From NCBI RefSeq assembly GCF_018131225.1, contig NZ_JAFCMM010000001.1:2108001-2172000 (forward strand): a stretch of DNA of 64,000 bases, given 5' to 3'. This DNA is from Bradyrhizobium sp. U87765 SZCCT0048 (GTDB lineage Bacteria > Pseudomonadota > Alphaproteobacteria > Rhizobiales > Xanthobacteraceae). A program made the position numbers and the translations under genes. Positions 40,477 to 50,300 of the stretch are shown here, piece after piece (positions within the stretch are counted from its first letter, which is position 1; each line of letters opens with the position of its first letter). The notes beneath the pieces were generated by a model that was not told where the DNA came from, made no database searches, and saw only the letters and a list, made by a program, of their open reading frames with translations.

Positions 40477-43179
40477 ATGGAATTTCTGGCTTTGATCATC
40501 GCCATCGTGGCCGCGATCTTCGCACGCAAGGCGTTGACCCGCAGCGACAAGCTGGCCGAACGTGTCGTCGCGCTCGAAGCCGCGCTCAAGGCCGCGCCCG
40601 CCGCCGCCACGACGGACGCGCCGATTGCGCCGGCCATCGGGACGCCCACGCCACCACCAGACATCGCGGCGCAGTTGCCGATCGCCGACAGCGCCGCACT
40701 CGCCCCCGGTGCAGTATCGCCACCACCACCGCCCCCGCAGCCTCAGCCCGAGGTGCTCGCGGACGTTCCGCCGGTCGCCGACGCGCCGCCGACCGCGCCC
40801 GTGGCGCGGCCGGGGCTCGAGGAGCGACTGGGCACGCGCTGGGCGGTGTGGCTCGGCGGCGTGACGCTCGCGCTGGGCGGCCTGTTCCTGGTGCGCTATT
40901 CCATCGAGCAGGGTCTCATCGGCCCCGGCGTGCGCGTGCTGCTCGGCGGCCTGTTCGCGCTGGCACTGCTCGCCGCCGGCGAGATCACGCGGAGCAAGGA
41001 CAGCGTCGCGCAGATACCGGTGCTTCCGATCGCCAACATCCCCGCGATCCTCACCGCCGCGGGCACCGTGGTGGCATTCGCAACCGTCTATGTCTCCTAC
41101 GCGCTCTATGATTTCCTGGCGCCCGCCGCCGCCTTCCTTCTGCTCGGCGCGGTCGCGCTCGGAACGCTCGCCGCGGCGCTGCTGCATGGTCCTGCCCTCG
41201 GCGGCCTCGGCCTCGCCGCAGCGTTCGTCACGCCGATCCTGGTGTCGTCCGGCAAGCCGGACTACTGGGCGCTCTACGTCTACCTCGCGGTGGTGACGGC
41301 GGCGGCCTTCGCGCTGGCGCGGCTGCGGCTGTGGCGCTGGCTCGCAGTGACCACCGTCGTGTTCGCGCTGCTGTGGCTCGCGCCATGCCTGCAGTGCGGC
41401 CCGTCGATGATCGGCCCGCACACCTTACATGTCATCGCCGGCTTCGCGCTCGCCGCAGGCCTCGTGGTCTGTGGTTTCCTGTTCGGACCGACGATGGAGC
41501 ACGGCCGTGTCGAGCCGGTATCCTCCGGCGCGCTCGCCGCCTACCTGCTCGGTGCAACACTGATCGTGCTCGCAGCCGATCATGCCGCCTCGACACTGGT
41601 CGTGTTCACGCTGCTGATCGCGTCGACCATCGCCATCGCGTGGCGCGCCGAAGCGGCCATCGGCGCGGTCGCCGCCGGCGCGGTGATGAGCGCCCTCGTG
41701 TTCCTGAGCTGGGTGGTGACCATCGACATCGGTGAACTGACCATCGCGGGCGGCGCCATGGCCGGCGTCGCACCACAGCCGCAGGATGCGTCCGTCTCCG
41801 CCCATCTCATCGCCGCCGCCGTGGTCGCAGCCGGTTTCGGCATCGCCGGCTTCGCGGCGCAGGGCCGCTCCATCGCCGCTGCCGTTCCCGTGATCTGGGC
41901 TGCCACGGCGACATTCACCCCCCTCGCCCTGCTGATCGCGCTCTATGCGCGCATCGCCGCCTTCGACCGCTCGATCCCGTTCGCCATCGTCGCCGTCGTG
42001 CTGGCGGCCGCGTATGGCGCGGCGACCGAAGCGCTCAACAAGCGCGAGCATCGGCCGGGCCTCGCGATCGCGACGGCGCTGTTCGCCACCGCGACGCTCG
42101 GCGCGCTGGCGCTGGCACTGACCTTCGCGCTTGAAAAAGGCTGGCTCACCATCGCGCTCGCGCTGATGTCCGCCGGCACGGCCTGGATCGCCAACCAGCG
42201 GCCGATCCCGTTCCTGCGCTGGCTCGCAGCGATCCTCACCGCCATCGTCACGCTGCGCATCGGCTATGAGCCGCGCATCGCCGGCGCCGCAGTCGGAACG
42301 ACGCCGGTCTTGAACTGGCTGCTGTGGGGATATGGCGTGCCGGCGCTGTCGTTCTGGACCGCCGCACACCTGTTGCGGCGGCGCGGCGACGACGTGCCGC
42401 TGCGCATGATGGAAGCGGCCGCGATCCTGTTCACGGTGCTGCTCGCCTTCATGGAGATCCGCCACGCGATCAACCGCGGCGACGTCTATGCGCCGCAAGC
42501 CGGCCTTGCCGAGGTCGCGCTGCAGGTCTGCGTCGCCATCGCCATGGCGATCGGCCTCGAGCGGCTGCGGCTGCGCAGCGGCAGCATCGTTCACAACATC
42601 GGCGCGATCGTGCTCGCCGCCTATGCCGCGGGCGGCATCCTGCTCGGGCTGCTGACCAGCGAATGGCCATTGTTCACCGGCGCCGATGTCGGCGGTGCGA
42701 TCATCGGCCTGCTGACACTCGGCTACGCGCTGCCGGCCGTACTCGCGCTCGGGCTCGCCCGCACTGTCGCGCCGCCGCGTCGGCCGGCTGCCTATGGTCA
42801 CACCATCGCCGGCGTCGCGCTGGTGCTGGCCCTGGCGTTCGTCAGCCTCGAGGTCCGGCGTTTCTACCAGGGCCCGGTGCTGACGGGCTCGACGACCGAC
42901 TCCGAGCAGTACGCCTACTCGGTCGTCTGGCTCCTGTTCGGCGTTGCGCTGCTCGCCGTCGGCTTCGTCCTGCCCTCACAACGGGCGCGGCTGGCGTCCG
43001 CGGTGATCATCGGCCTGACGGTGCTGAAGGTGTTCGTGATCGACATGTCGGTGCTGACCGGGGTCTTCCGGGCGCTGTCGTTCATGGGCCTCGGCCTCGT
43101 GCTGGTGTCGATCGGCTGGCTGTATCAGCGCCTGCTGTTGCGCCGACGCCCGCCGACACCAGACGCCGGCCAGACATGA
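40477..43179 (+). CDS. DUF2339 polytopic membrane protein
   Basis: 900 residues from ATG 40477, with GGAGG 5-6 nt upstream. An N-terminal membrane anchor (MEFLALIIAIVAAIFARKAL) is followed by a short coiled segment, a Pro-rich linker (PPPPPPQPQPE) and LEERLGTRWAVWLGGVTLAL, the start of the DUF2339 domain. More than twenty hydrophobic helices fill the rest up to LVSIGWLYQRLLLRRRPPTP. It is inner membrane. DUF2339 proteins have no established function. It is followed 33 nt later by a convergent small secreted protein. Confidence 0.92.
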   Translation: MEFLALIIAIVAAIFARKALTRSDKLAERVVALEAALKAAPAAATTDAPIAPAIGTPTPPPDIAAQLPIADSAALAPGAVSPPPPPPQPQPEVLADVPPVADAPPTAPVARPGLEERLGTRWAVWLGGVTLALGGLFLVRYSIEQGLIGPGVRVLLGGLFALALLAAGEITRSKDSVAQIPVLPIANIPAILTAAGTVVAFATVYVSYALYDFLAPAAAFLLLGAVALGTLAAALLHGPALGGLGLAAAFVTPILVSSGKPDYWALYVYLAVVTAAAFALARLRLWRWLAVTTVVFALLWLAPCLQCGPSMIGPHTLHVIAGFALAAGLVVCGFLFGPTMEHGRVEPVSSGALAAYLLGATLIVLAADHAASTLVVFTLLIASTIAIAWRAEAAIGAVAAGAVMSALVFLSWVVTIDIGELTIAGGAMAGVAPQPQDASVSAHLIAAAVVAAGFGIAGFAAQGRSIAAAVPVIWAATATFTPLALLIALYARIAAFDRSIPFAIVAVVLAAAYGAATEALNKREHRPGLAIATALFATATLGALALALTFALEKGWLTIALALMSAGTAWIANQRPIPFLRWLAAILTAIVTLRIGYEPRIAGAAVGTTPVLNWLLWGYGVPALSFWTAAHLLRRRGDDVPLRMMEAAAILFTVLLAFMEIRHAINRGDVYAPQAGLAEVALQVCVAIAMAIGLERLRLRSGSIVHNIGAIVLAAYAAGGILLGLLTSEWPLFTGADVGGAIIGLLTLGYALPAVLALGLARTVAPPRRPAAYGHTIAGVALVLALAFVSLEVRRFYQGPVLTGSTTDSEQYAYSVVWLLFGVALLAVGFVLPSQRARLASAVIIGLTVLKVFVIDMSVLTGVFRALSFMGLGLVLVSIGWLYQRLLLRRRPPTPDAGQT

Positions 43180-43212
43180 CCAGCCATCGGCCGCGCGTGA
43201 TGGCCGACGAAA

Positions 43213-43557
43213 TCAGCGCACAAGATCGCTGAGGCGCAACGTCTCGGGCTGGAAGCGATCGCAGCGGATGCCGAAGCGATCGCCCCGCCGCAGCGTCTTG
43301 TGCCACGGCAGCGCCTCGAACAGCGTCGTCTGATAGCGCACGCCGCTCTGCGGCGTGATCTGGAGCGTCGCCTTGACCAGCCACGTGCCGAACGGTGCGT
43401 ATGGCAGTTCGTCCGCCTGCAGCACGGCTACCGTGCAAACAGGCGCCGGCGCTGCAACCGCCTGCGTCACGACAGCCGGGCCGAGCAACGCCGCCAGTGC
43501 AAGGATCATACGCTTCAAGATCGATCTACTGGCGGCACAGGACGGTACCCTGTCCAT
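43213..43557 (-). CDS. Small secreted hypothetical protein
   Basis: 114 residues if ATG 43557 is used (MDRVPSCAASRSILKRMILA); a TTG at 43518 (MKRMILALAALLGPAVVTQA) or the ATG at 43509 would give a more compact signal peptide. The mature part VCTVAVLQADELPYAPFGTW, LVKATLQITPQSGVRYQTTL and GDRFGIRCDRFQPETLRLSD has two cysteines and a beta-rich look. It is periplasmic by prediction. I do not recognise a characterised family. It is convergent with the DUF2339 gene. Confidence 0.7.
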   Translation of the reverse strand: MDRVPSCAASRSILKRMILALAALLGPAVVTQAVAAPAPVCTVAVLQADELPYAPFGTWLVKATLQITPQSGVRYQTTLFEALPWHKTLRRGDRFGIRCDRFQPETLRLSDLVR

Positions 43558-43767
43558 GGGCTCAATACCCTCGATGAATGGTAGCGAACCCGCCTGACAC
43601 GAACCTGACAGATGGCTTCGGCATGGCACGATGATGCAACCATGATGAGCGGGCTGCGTCGACTGTCACATCTCCGCAAGCGTCCTGTTATTTTTCTCAG
43701 CTGGCGCACGCGCCTGTCCTGGCGGTACAATGTGGCAATTCGTCGCGCGATTCCCGAGCCTACGACC

Positions 43768-44034
43768 ATGCCACCGCGGCCTCCCCGCAAACCTTCAGCC
43801 GAACATGACATTCCGGAGGAGCCACCCGCCGCTGCCGCTGGCAGGGTCGGGAAAGCTCTCCATCGTGACGACAATGCCCCAGCGCAGCGCAGCCGCCGCA
43901 AGGCCGAACATCAGGCCTTCCTGCGCTTCGCCAAGGCCGCCCGCAAGGTCGGACTGATTGTCAGCCGCGAGACCTATGATCGCTTCTACAAGGACATGTC
44001 GCCCTGCGGCAGCGAACCCGCCACTGACGCGTAA
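43768..44034 (+). CDS. Small basic hypothetical protein
   Basis: 88 residues from ATG 43768 (MPPRPPRKPSAEHDIPEEPP); the frame is open upstream to 43612 but that part has no coding look. A Pro/Ala-rich leader is followed by a basic helix AQRSRRKAEHQAFLRFAKAA and RKVGLIVSRETYDRFYKDMS. No signal or TM. No characterised family recognised. It is convergent with the histidine kinase gene, 12 nt apart. Confidence 0.5.
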   Translation: MPPRPPRKPSAEHDIPEEPPAAAAGRVGKALHRDDNAPAQRSRRKAEHQAFLRFAKAARKVGLIVSRETYDRFYKDMSPCGSEPATDA

Positions 44035-44046
44035 CCGAGGAGAGCC

Positions 44047-45636
44047 TCAGGAGTCGCCCGTACTCGCCGCGAGAGGCTCGGGGACCCGCGATTTCACCGG
44101 CGAACGCGAGACCGGCAGAGCCACGATGAAGCGTGAGCCCCGGCCTTCGGTACTGTCCACCGAAACACCGCCGCCATGCAGATCGGCAACAATCTTGACC
44201 AGATACAGCCCGACCCCTGTGCCGACGATTCCCGAAACATTGCTACCGCGCTTGTAGCGGCCGAAGATGTCCGCCAGATCCTTGTCCGGAATGCCCATCC
44301 CCTGGTCGCGTACGGTAATCGCGACCTGTCCGCGCTCGACCATGGCTGTCACCTCGATCGGGCTGCCATCAGGCGAATATTTCAGTGCGTTCGAGATCAG
44401 ATTTCCGAACAGCTGGGACAGCAGCTTCGCATCGCCGAACACCGGCAGGATTGCGGTCCCCAGCTGCTGCGAGATCCTGGCCTGCGGCGCGATCTCCCGG
44501 TGCAGTTGGCACACCTCGGCCAGCACCGTGCGCAGATCGATCTCGGCCGGATGGAAATAGAGCTGGGCGCCGCTGTCGATCAGGCGCGCGCTGTTCAGCA
44601 GCTTGTCGATCACGGTGGTGATCTGGAGCACGGCGGTGCGGATCTTGCGGGCGCGCGTCGCGGTGTCATCGACCTCGCCGCGATCGCCGAGCTTGATCAG
44701 GCGCTGTGCCTGCCCGTCGATGACAGTGAGCGGCGTGCGAAACTCGTGCGAAGCCATCGACAGGAAATCCTGCTGCAATTGGGTCAGCAGCTGCTCCTGC
44801 GCCAGCTTTTCCTCCAGCATCGAGGCCTGCTGCGACAGCGAGCGCTGGCTCAGCATCAGCTCGATGGCGTTGGTGCGGAAGATGCCAAGGGCGCGCGCCA
44901 TTTCGCCGATCTCGTCGATGCGCTCGGCGCCGCGGATCTCGATGTCGGTGTCGTTGCCGGCGAGCCTGCGCATGCCGACGGCCAGCTGCTGCAACGGGCG
45001 CGAAATGAAGCGCTTGACGTAGACCAGAGCCGCCATGCCCAGCAGTGCCGCCATCACCATCGCCGCACTGATCCAGCCGCGCGCATTGCGATAGGCGGCA
45101 TCGGCCTCGTCGCTCGCCGCGTTGGCGCTGGTCACGTTGAGGCGGGTCACCGTGTCCAGGGCGTCGTTGACCACGTCATAGCTCGCCTGCGAGGCCGTGC
45201 GGTACAGGTTGACCGCCTCGGCCGTCTGCCCGGCCTCGTGCAGCTGCAGCACCCGGTCGACCATGCGGCGGTACGCGATCCAACCGTCCTTGAAGCGGGC
45301 ATAGAGGCCCGAAGCAGCCGGCGAACGGCGCAGGCCCTCATAGGCCGCCTGCGCCTGTTCCACCGAATGGCCGAGGCTTTCAAGTTCGCGCTTGCTGGCA
45401 GCCGACTCGGAAGCCGACGACAGCAGGTAGCGCCCCTCCGCCGCCCGAAAATCCGAAGTGAAATTGTTGAGATCGCCGATGACGCGGGTAGCCGGCAGCC
45501 AGACGTCGCGGACATCCGCCGACGAGCGGTTGAACTCGCTCAGACGCTCGATGCTGAACGATCCGAGCACCGCCACCAGCAGGAAAAAGAACACAAATAC
45601 CAGGGACAGGGAGAAGTTCAGCGAGCGCGGATACAT
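44047..45636 (-). CDS. Sensor histidine kinase (HAMP, HisKA, HATPase)
   Basis: 529 residues from ATG 45636 (MYPRSLNFSLSLVFVFFFLL). TM1 is at about 9-30, an all-helical periplasmic sensor at about 31-175 of four-helix-bundle type, TM2 at about 180-200, then HAMP. The H-box is SMASHEFRTPLTVIDGQAQR, the N-box GNLISNALKYSP, G1 VRDQGMGIPD and G2 GVGLYLVKIVADLHGGG. It is divergent from the response regulator at 45881 (244 nt between the starts), its probable partner. The signal is unknown. Confidence 0.93.
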   Translation of the reverse strand: MYPRSLNFSLSLVFVFFFLLVAVLGSFSIERLSEFNRSSADVRDVWLPATRVIGDLNNFTSDFRAAEGRYLLSSASESAASKRELESLGHSVEQAQAAYEGLRRSPAASGLYARFKDGWIAYRRMVDRVLQLHEAGQTAEAVNLYRTASQASYDVVNDALDTVTRLNVTSANAASDEADAAYRNARGWISAAMVMAALLGMAALVYVKRFISRPLQQLAVGMRRLAGNDTDIEIRGAERIDEIGEMARALGIFRTNAIELMLSQRSLSQQASMLEEKLAQEQLLTQLQQDFLSMASHEFRTPLTVIDGQAQRLIKLGDRGEVDDTATRARKIRTAVLQITTVIDKLLNSARLIDSGAQLYFHPAEIDLRTVLAEVCQLHREIAPQARISQQLGTAILPVFGDAKLLSQLFGNLISNALKYSPDGSPIEVTAMVERGQVAITVRDQGMGIPDKDLADIFGRYKRGSNVSGIVGTGVGLYLVKIVADLHGGGVSVDSTEGRGSRFIVALPVSRSPVKSRVPEPLAASTGDS

Positions 45637-45741
45637 GGTCGTCACCTGAGGCTGCGCCCCGAACCAGGCGCTCAAACCGGCGGCGCCATGCAAGGGGCCC
45701 GGTTGTGCCGTTCATCATGACGCTTTGCCGGTCCCGGCTAC

Positions 45742-45755
45742 TGTGATTTATCACA
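45742..45755. promoter_or_regulatory. CRP/FNR-like dyad between kinase and response regulator
   Basis: TGTGAT-TT-ATCACA is a perfect dyad with 6-bp arms (TGTGA-N4-TCACA). The half-sites are CRP-like, but the 4-nt spacing is that of FNR/FixK-type sites rather than the 6 nt of CRP. It lies centrally in the divergent region. A regulator of this type is inferred only. Confidence 0.4.
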
Positions 45756-45880
45756 TTTGCCCGATCGCGGAAGACCTCGGTATTTTGCCGGGCCAATCGG
45801 CTAAGCTGCCCGTCCGGCCTGATCGCAGGAGCGGGCCGTGATATGTTTATTCTGTTGTCTTGAGAAGCCGTGTCTTGCCG

Positions 45881-46486
45881 ATGACCCAGACCAAGAAGAA
45901 GATCCTGTGTATCGAGGACGATCGGGAAACCGCGGCGCTGATCGCCGAGGAACTGACCGAACGGGGCTTCGAAGTCGCCCTCGCCTATGACGGTGGCGAA
46001 GGCTTCGCCGCGATTTTCAAGACCATGCCGGACCTCGTCCTGTGCGACATCAACATGCGGGTGATGTCCGGGTTCGAGGTGCTGGAGCACCTGACCCGGA
46101 TCGGACCGCGCTTCAACAACATGCCGTTCGTCTTTCTCACCGCCCTGACCGACCGCAAAAGCGAGATCAAGGGACGGCAGCTCGGCGCCGACGACTATGT
46201 TACCAAGCCGATCGATTTCGATGTGCTGGCCGCGATCGTCACCGCCCGGCTTGCCCACATCGCACGCACCGATGTGTGGGCCCGCGACGTGCAGCTCAAC
46301 GATCGCGAGGTGGAGACGCTGACCTGGGTCGCCCGCGGCAAGACGTCGGCGGAGATCGCCCAGATTCTCGGGCTGACCAAGCGCACCGTCGACTTTCATG
46401 TCGACAATGCCCGCATCAAGCTCGGCGTTGCGACCCGCACCCAGGCCGCCATCAAGGCCGTGACCGGGCGGCTGATCGAACCCTAG
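45881..46486 (+). CDS. Response regulator, receiver + LuxR-type HTH
   Basis: 201 residues from ATG 45881. The receiver has the acidic pair in CIEDDRETAALIA, the phospho-acceptor Asp56 in DLVLCDINMRV and the switch Lys in ADDYVTKPIDFDVL. The C-terminal HTH is LNDREVETLTWVARGKTSAE, IAQILGLTKRTVDFHVDNAR and IKLGVATRTQAAIKA, the NarL/LuxR four-helix type. The kinase is encoded divergently. The 3' end overlaps the convergent gene at 46452 by 35 nt. Confidence 0.94.
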   Translation: MTQTKKKILCIEDDRETAALIAEELTERGFEVALAYDGGEGFAAIFKTMPDLVLCDINMRVMSGFEVLEHLTRIGPRFNNMPFVFLTALTDRKSEIKGRQLGADDYVTKPIDFDVLAAIVTARLAHIARTDVWARDVQLNDREVETLTWVARGKTSAEIAQILGLTKRTVDFHVDNARIKLGVATRTQAAIKAVTGRLIEP

Positions 46487-46919
46487 GACTGTCCGCAGAC
46501 TGCGGGGCCGCGTCCGGCGCGGCCTTTGCTCCCACCTGCGCGCTCGCCCGCGACACCAGCCCAGCGACATAATCGGCGGCGTTGTCGGGAAACCAGCCGA
46601 CGCCGACCCGCCGCAGTTCATGCGAAGTTCTCTCCGCGCGCCCGAGATCGTCGAGCAGACGGGCATAGGCGTGCAGGGCCGCCATATCGACATCGCGCGT
46701 GGTGTCCGCAAGCTCCTTGAGCCGGGTCGCCGCAGCGAGGCTCCCCCGCTTCAGCGCGCACTCCGCCGCGATTTCGAGTTCGAGGCGAAGAATGTCGCGG
46801 ATCTGCTCGCTCAGGCCGCGATCGGGGCACGACCGCTCCACGGTGGACGATGTGGCCTGCACTGCCGCGGCCGCCGGCTCCGTTCCGATCAGGAAGTCGA
46901 ACCATCTGCTCATGGGCAC
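46452..46919 (-). CDS. Hypothetical protein
   Basis: 155 residues (MPMSRWFDFLIGTEPAAAAV; ATG 46913 is the other candidate). A central helical segment LSEQIRDILRLELEIAAECA, LKRGSLAAATRLKELADTTR and LHAYARLLDDLGRAERTSHE resembles helical-repeat or dimerisation segments; the ends are low complexity. No signal or TM. It follows the Pro-rich secreted protein by 44 nt on the same strand as the RND operon, so it may be the operon's last gene. It overlaps the response regulator tail to tail. No family recognised. Confidence 0.6.
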   Translation of the reverse strand: MPMSRWFDFLIGTEPAAAAVQATSSTVERSCPDRGLSEQIRDILRLELEIAAECALKRGSLAAATRLKELADTTRDVDMAALHAYARLLDDLGRAERTSHELRRVGVGWFPDNAADYVAGLVSRASAQVGAKAAPDAAPQSADSPRVRSAARSRP

Positions 46920-46963
46920 GTCGCTCGCTCGTCACATCCCCACCCCCGGTGCAGCCGGATCGC

Positions 46964-47344
46964 TCAGGGCCGCCGGATCGACACGCTGCTGCCGCTCAGG
47001 ATTCCAGTCGGCGCCGATGAGGAGCCGCCGACGGTCGCGGTCGTCGCGGCCGGCTTGGTCATCGTCGTCCCATTGACGACCGGTGCGTTGGTGGCGGGTG
47101 ACATCGCCTTCGCCGCCTTCGGCGTTGCCGGCTTGACGACCGGCACAGGCGGGGGCGGCGGGGCGGGCGGAGGCGGCGGTGCAGCCACGACCGGCACGGG
47201 CGCCGGAGGCGGCGGCGCAACGGCAGGCCCCGTCGAACCACGAAACTTGATCGTCTTGCGGTCCGCGGTGCCGGCCGCCGCGATCGTCATCGTCCCGGTC
47301 ATCACGACCATCACCGCGATCGCCACACGCCAACCCGACTTCAT
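46964..47344 (-). CDS. Pro/Ala-rich secreted or membrane-anchored hypothetical protein
   Basis: 126 residues from ATG 47344. MKSGWRVAIAVMVVMTGTMT then IAAAG is a signal peptide or anchor. RKTIKFRGSTGPAVAPPPPA leads into two Pro-rich tracts (PPPPPAPPPPPVPVVKP) and a Thr/Ala/Ser-rich end. No folded domain is apparent; it would form an extended periplasmic linker or spacer. It lies 40 nt after the RND permease stop on the same strand, so a link to the efflux system is possible but unproven. Confidence 0.65.
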   Translation of the reverse strand: MKSGWRVAIAVMVVMTGTMTIAAAGTADRKTIKFRGSTGPAVAPPPPAPVPVVAAPPPPPAPPPPPVPVVKPATPKAAKAMSPATNAPVVNGTTMTKPAATTATVGGSSSAPTGILSGSSVSIRRP

Positions 47345-47384
47345 GTTTTGCTCCCGCCGATTGCCGTCAAACATCCGACACGCC

Positions 47385-50300
47385 TCACTCCGCCGGCGCC
47401 AGATGGCCCGAGCCGCCCGCGCCCTCGGCCTCGTCCTCGCCGCGCAGGAACATCATGCGCAGCGCCGGCACCACCACCAGCAGCATGACCGGCCCGATCA
47501 GCATGCCGCCGACGACCACGGTGGCGAGCGGCCGCTGCACCTGGCTGCCGATGCCGGTCGAGATCGCCGCCGGAAACAGACCGATGCAGGCGGACATCGC
47601 GGTCATCAGCATCGGCCGCATGCGCTGGGTCGCGGCATGGAACATGGCTTCCGTCGTCGGCATGCCTTCGGCCCTGACCTGGTTGTAGTAGGTGATCATC
47701 AGGATGCCATCCATCACCGACACGCCGAATAGGGAGACGAAGCCGATGGCCGCCGAGATGCTGAAGTCGAGGCCCGACACGTACAGTGCGACGATGCCGC
47801 CGGCGATCGCGAACGGAATGCCCGCGAGCGCCAGCAGGCTGTCGCGCAGCGAATTGAAAAGGCCATAGAGCAGCACCAAGATCAGCAGCAGGCTGATCGG
47901 CACCACCACCTCGAGCCGCTTCTTGGCGAGCTCGAGATCCTCGAATTCGCCGGACCAGACGATGCGGTAGCCGCTCGGCAGCTTGACATTCTTCGCGATC
48001 CGCTCTTGCGCGTCCTCGACGGTGCCGCCGAGATCGCGGCCGCGGACGCTGAACTTGATCGGAATGTAGCGCGTACTGGTCTCGTGGTAGATGTAGGATG
48101 CGCCGGTATCCAGCGTGATGGTGGCGAGCTCACGCAACGGAATATACGCGGTGCCGCCGCTGGCGTTGGCATAGCCCACCTTGATGTCGCCGACCTGGTC
48201 GAGATTGTCGCGGTAGGCCCTGTCGAGCCTGACCACGACACTGAACTGGCGGTCGCCTTCGAGCAGATTGGTGGCCGAGGTGCCGCCGAGCGCGGCCTGG
48301 ATCACAGTGTTGACGTCGCCGGTGTTCAGCCCGTAGCGGGCGGTCTTCTCGCGATCCACCTTGATGTTGAGGTTCGGCTGGCCGAGCACGTGGAACACGC
48401 CGAGATCGGCAACACCGCGCACCTTTTCCATTTCGACCTGGACCTTGGTCGCGAGTTCCTCGAGCACCTTCATGTTCGGCCCGAGGATCTTGACCGAGTT
48501 GGCACCCTTGACCCCCGAGATGGCTTCCTCGACGTTGTCCTGGATGTACTGCGAGAAATTGAAGGTCGCTCCCGGCACCGCGTCGGTGAACTCCTTGTTC
48601 AACTCCTCCGTCAGCTTCTCCTTGGTGTAGCCCGTCGGCCACTCATCGTACGGCTTCAGCGGCGCGAAAATCTCGATGTTGGAGAAGGGCGACGCATCGC
48701 TGCCATTGTCCGGCCGGCCGTGCTGGGTCACCGCCGTAATGACTTCCGGATGGCGCAGCAGAATCTCGCGCAGCTTCCCCGTCGCCGGTGTGCCCGCGTC
48801 CAGCCCGAGGGACGGCGGCAAGGCGACGCGGATCCAGAGATTGCCCTCCTCCAGATGCGGCAGGAATTCGCTGCCAAGCCGCGTACCCAGCAGACTGATC
48901 AGCCCGAGAAAGCCGAGCCCGACCGCCACCATCGTCTTGCGGTGGGCGAGCGACCAGCGCAGCACCGGCGCATAGATCGCGCGCAGCGCACGGACCACGA
49001 CGGTCTCGGTCTCATGCACGCGGTCGGGCAGCAGGTACGACGCCAGCACCGGCGTGATCGTGAAGGTTGCGATCAGCGCGCCGGCCAGCGCATAGGCATA
49101 GGTCCGCGCCATCGGGCTGAAGATCTGGCCCTCGACGCCCTGCATGGTGAACAGCGGAACGAACGCCGCCACCGTGATCGCCGCGGAGAACAGGATCGCG
49201 GTGTCGACCTGCAGCCCGCTGACCAGGATCAGGCGAAGTCGATCGGTCCAGCTGTTACGCGCGCCAGGCCGCTCCCGGGTCGGATCGTCGCCCCAGGCGC
49301 CATCGCTCAGATGGCCCAGCGCCTTCTGCCGTTCGTCGAGCCGCGACTGGAAGTTGCGGAAGACGTTCTCGACCAGGATCACCGCGGAATCGACGATGAT
49401 GCCGAAATCGACCGCGCCGACCGACAGCAGGTTGGCATCCTCCTTCATCAACACCAGGATGATCACGCTGAAGAACAGCGCAAAGGGAATGTTGACGCCA
49501 ACGATGATCGCGCTGCGCAGATCGCCGAGGAAAATCCACTGGATCAGGAACACCAGCACGCAGCCGAAGATCAGGTTGTGCAGCACGGTGTGGGTGGTCA
49601 CCGACACCAGCGACCCCCGATCGTAATAGGGCACGAGCTTGACGCCCGGTGGCAAGGTGCCATCGCTGTTCATCTTCTCGACTTCGGCCTTCACCTTCGG
49701 CAGCACATCATTGGTGTGCAGCGTGCGGTTCATCACCACGATCGACAGCGCGACATCGTCTTCGCGGTCACGCCCGGCGATGCCGAGGCGGGGAACAAAA
49801 CCGACATTGACCTTGGCGAGGTCCTTGATCGTGATCGGCACGCCGTTCGACTGGCTGAGGACGATGTTTTCGACATCCTCTGTGCGATAGCCCTTGGTGA
49901 GATCGTCGGTGCCGCCGCTGTCGATCAGGCCGACGCCACGGATGTTGATCGACTGCTGGCCGACCGTGATCTCGCGGCCGCCGACATTGATATTGGCGTT
50001 GCCGAGCGCGGTAATGATCTGCGGAACCGTGACGCCATAGGCCTCCAGCCGATGCAGATCGACATCGACATTGTATTGCTTGGTGGTGCCGCCCCACGAA
50101 TTGACCTGCGCCACGCCCGGCACCGAGAACAGCCGCCGCAGCACCACCCAGTCCTGCACCGTGCGCAGGTTGGTCAACCCGAAATGCGGCGGACCGACGA
50201 GCTGGTAGCGGAAGATCTCGCCGGTGAGGCTCGACTGCTGGATCTGCGGAATCTGGTTCTGCGGCAGCGTCACGTTCTGCTGCAGGCTGAGCGCCGCCTG

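Noticed and set aside
45837..45848. 12-nt identity CGTGATATGTTT shared with 60028-60039 upstream of nadA
   Set aside because: A 12-mer match is expected by chance many times in 64 kb; the contexts differ otherwise.
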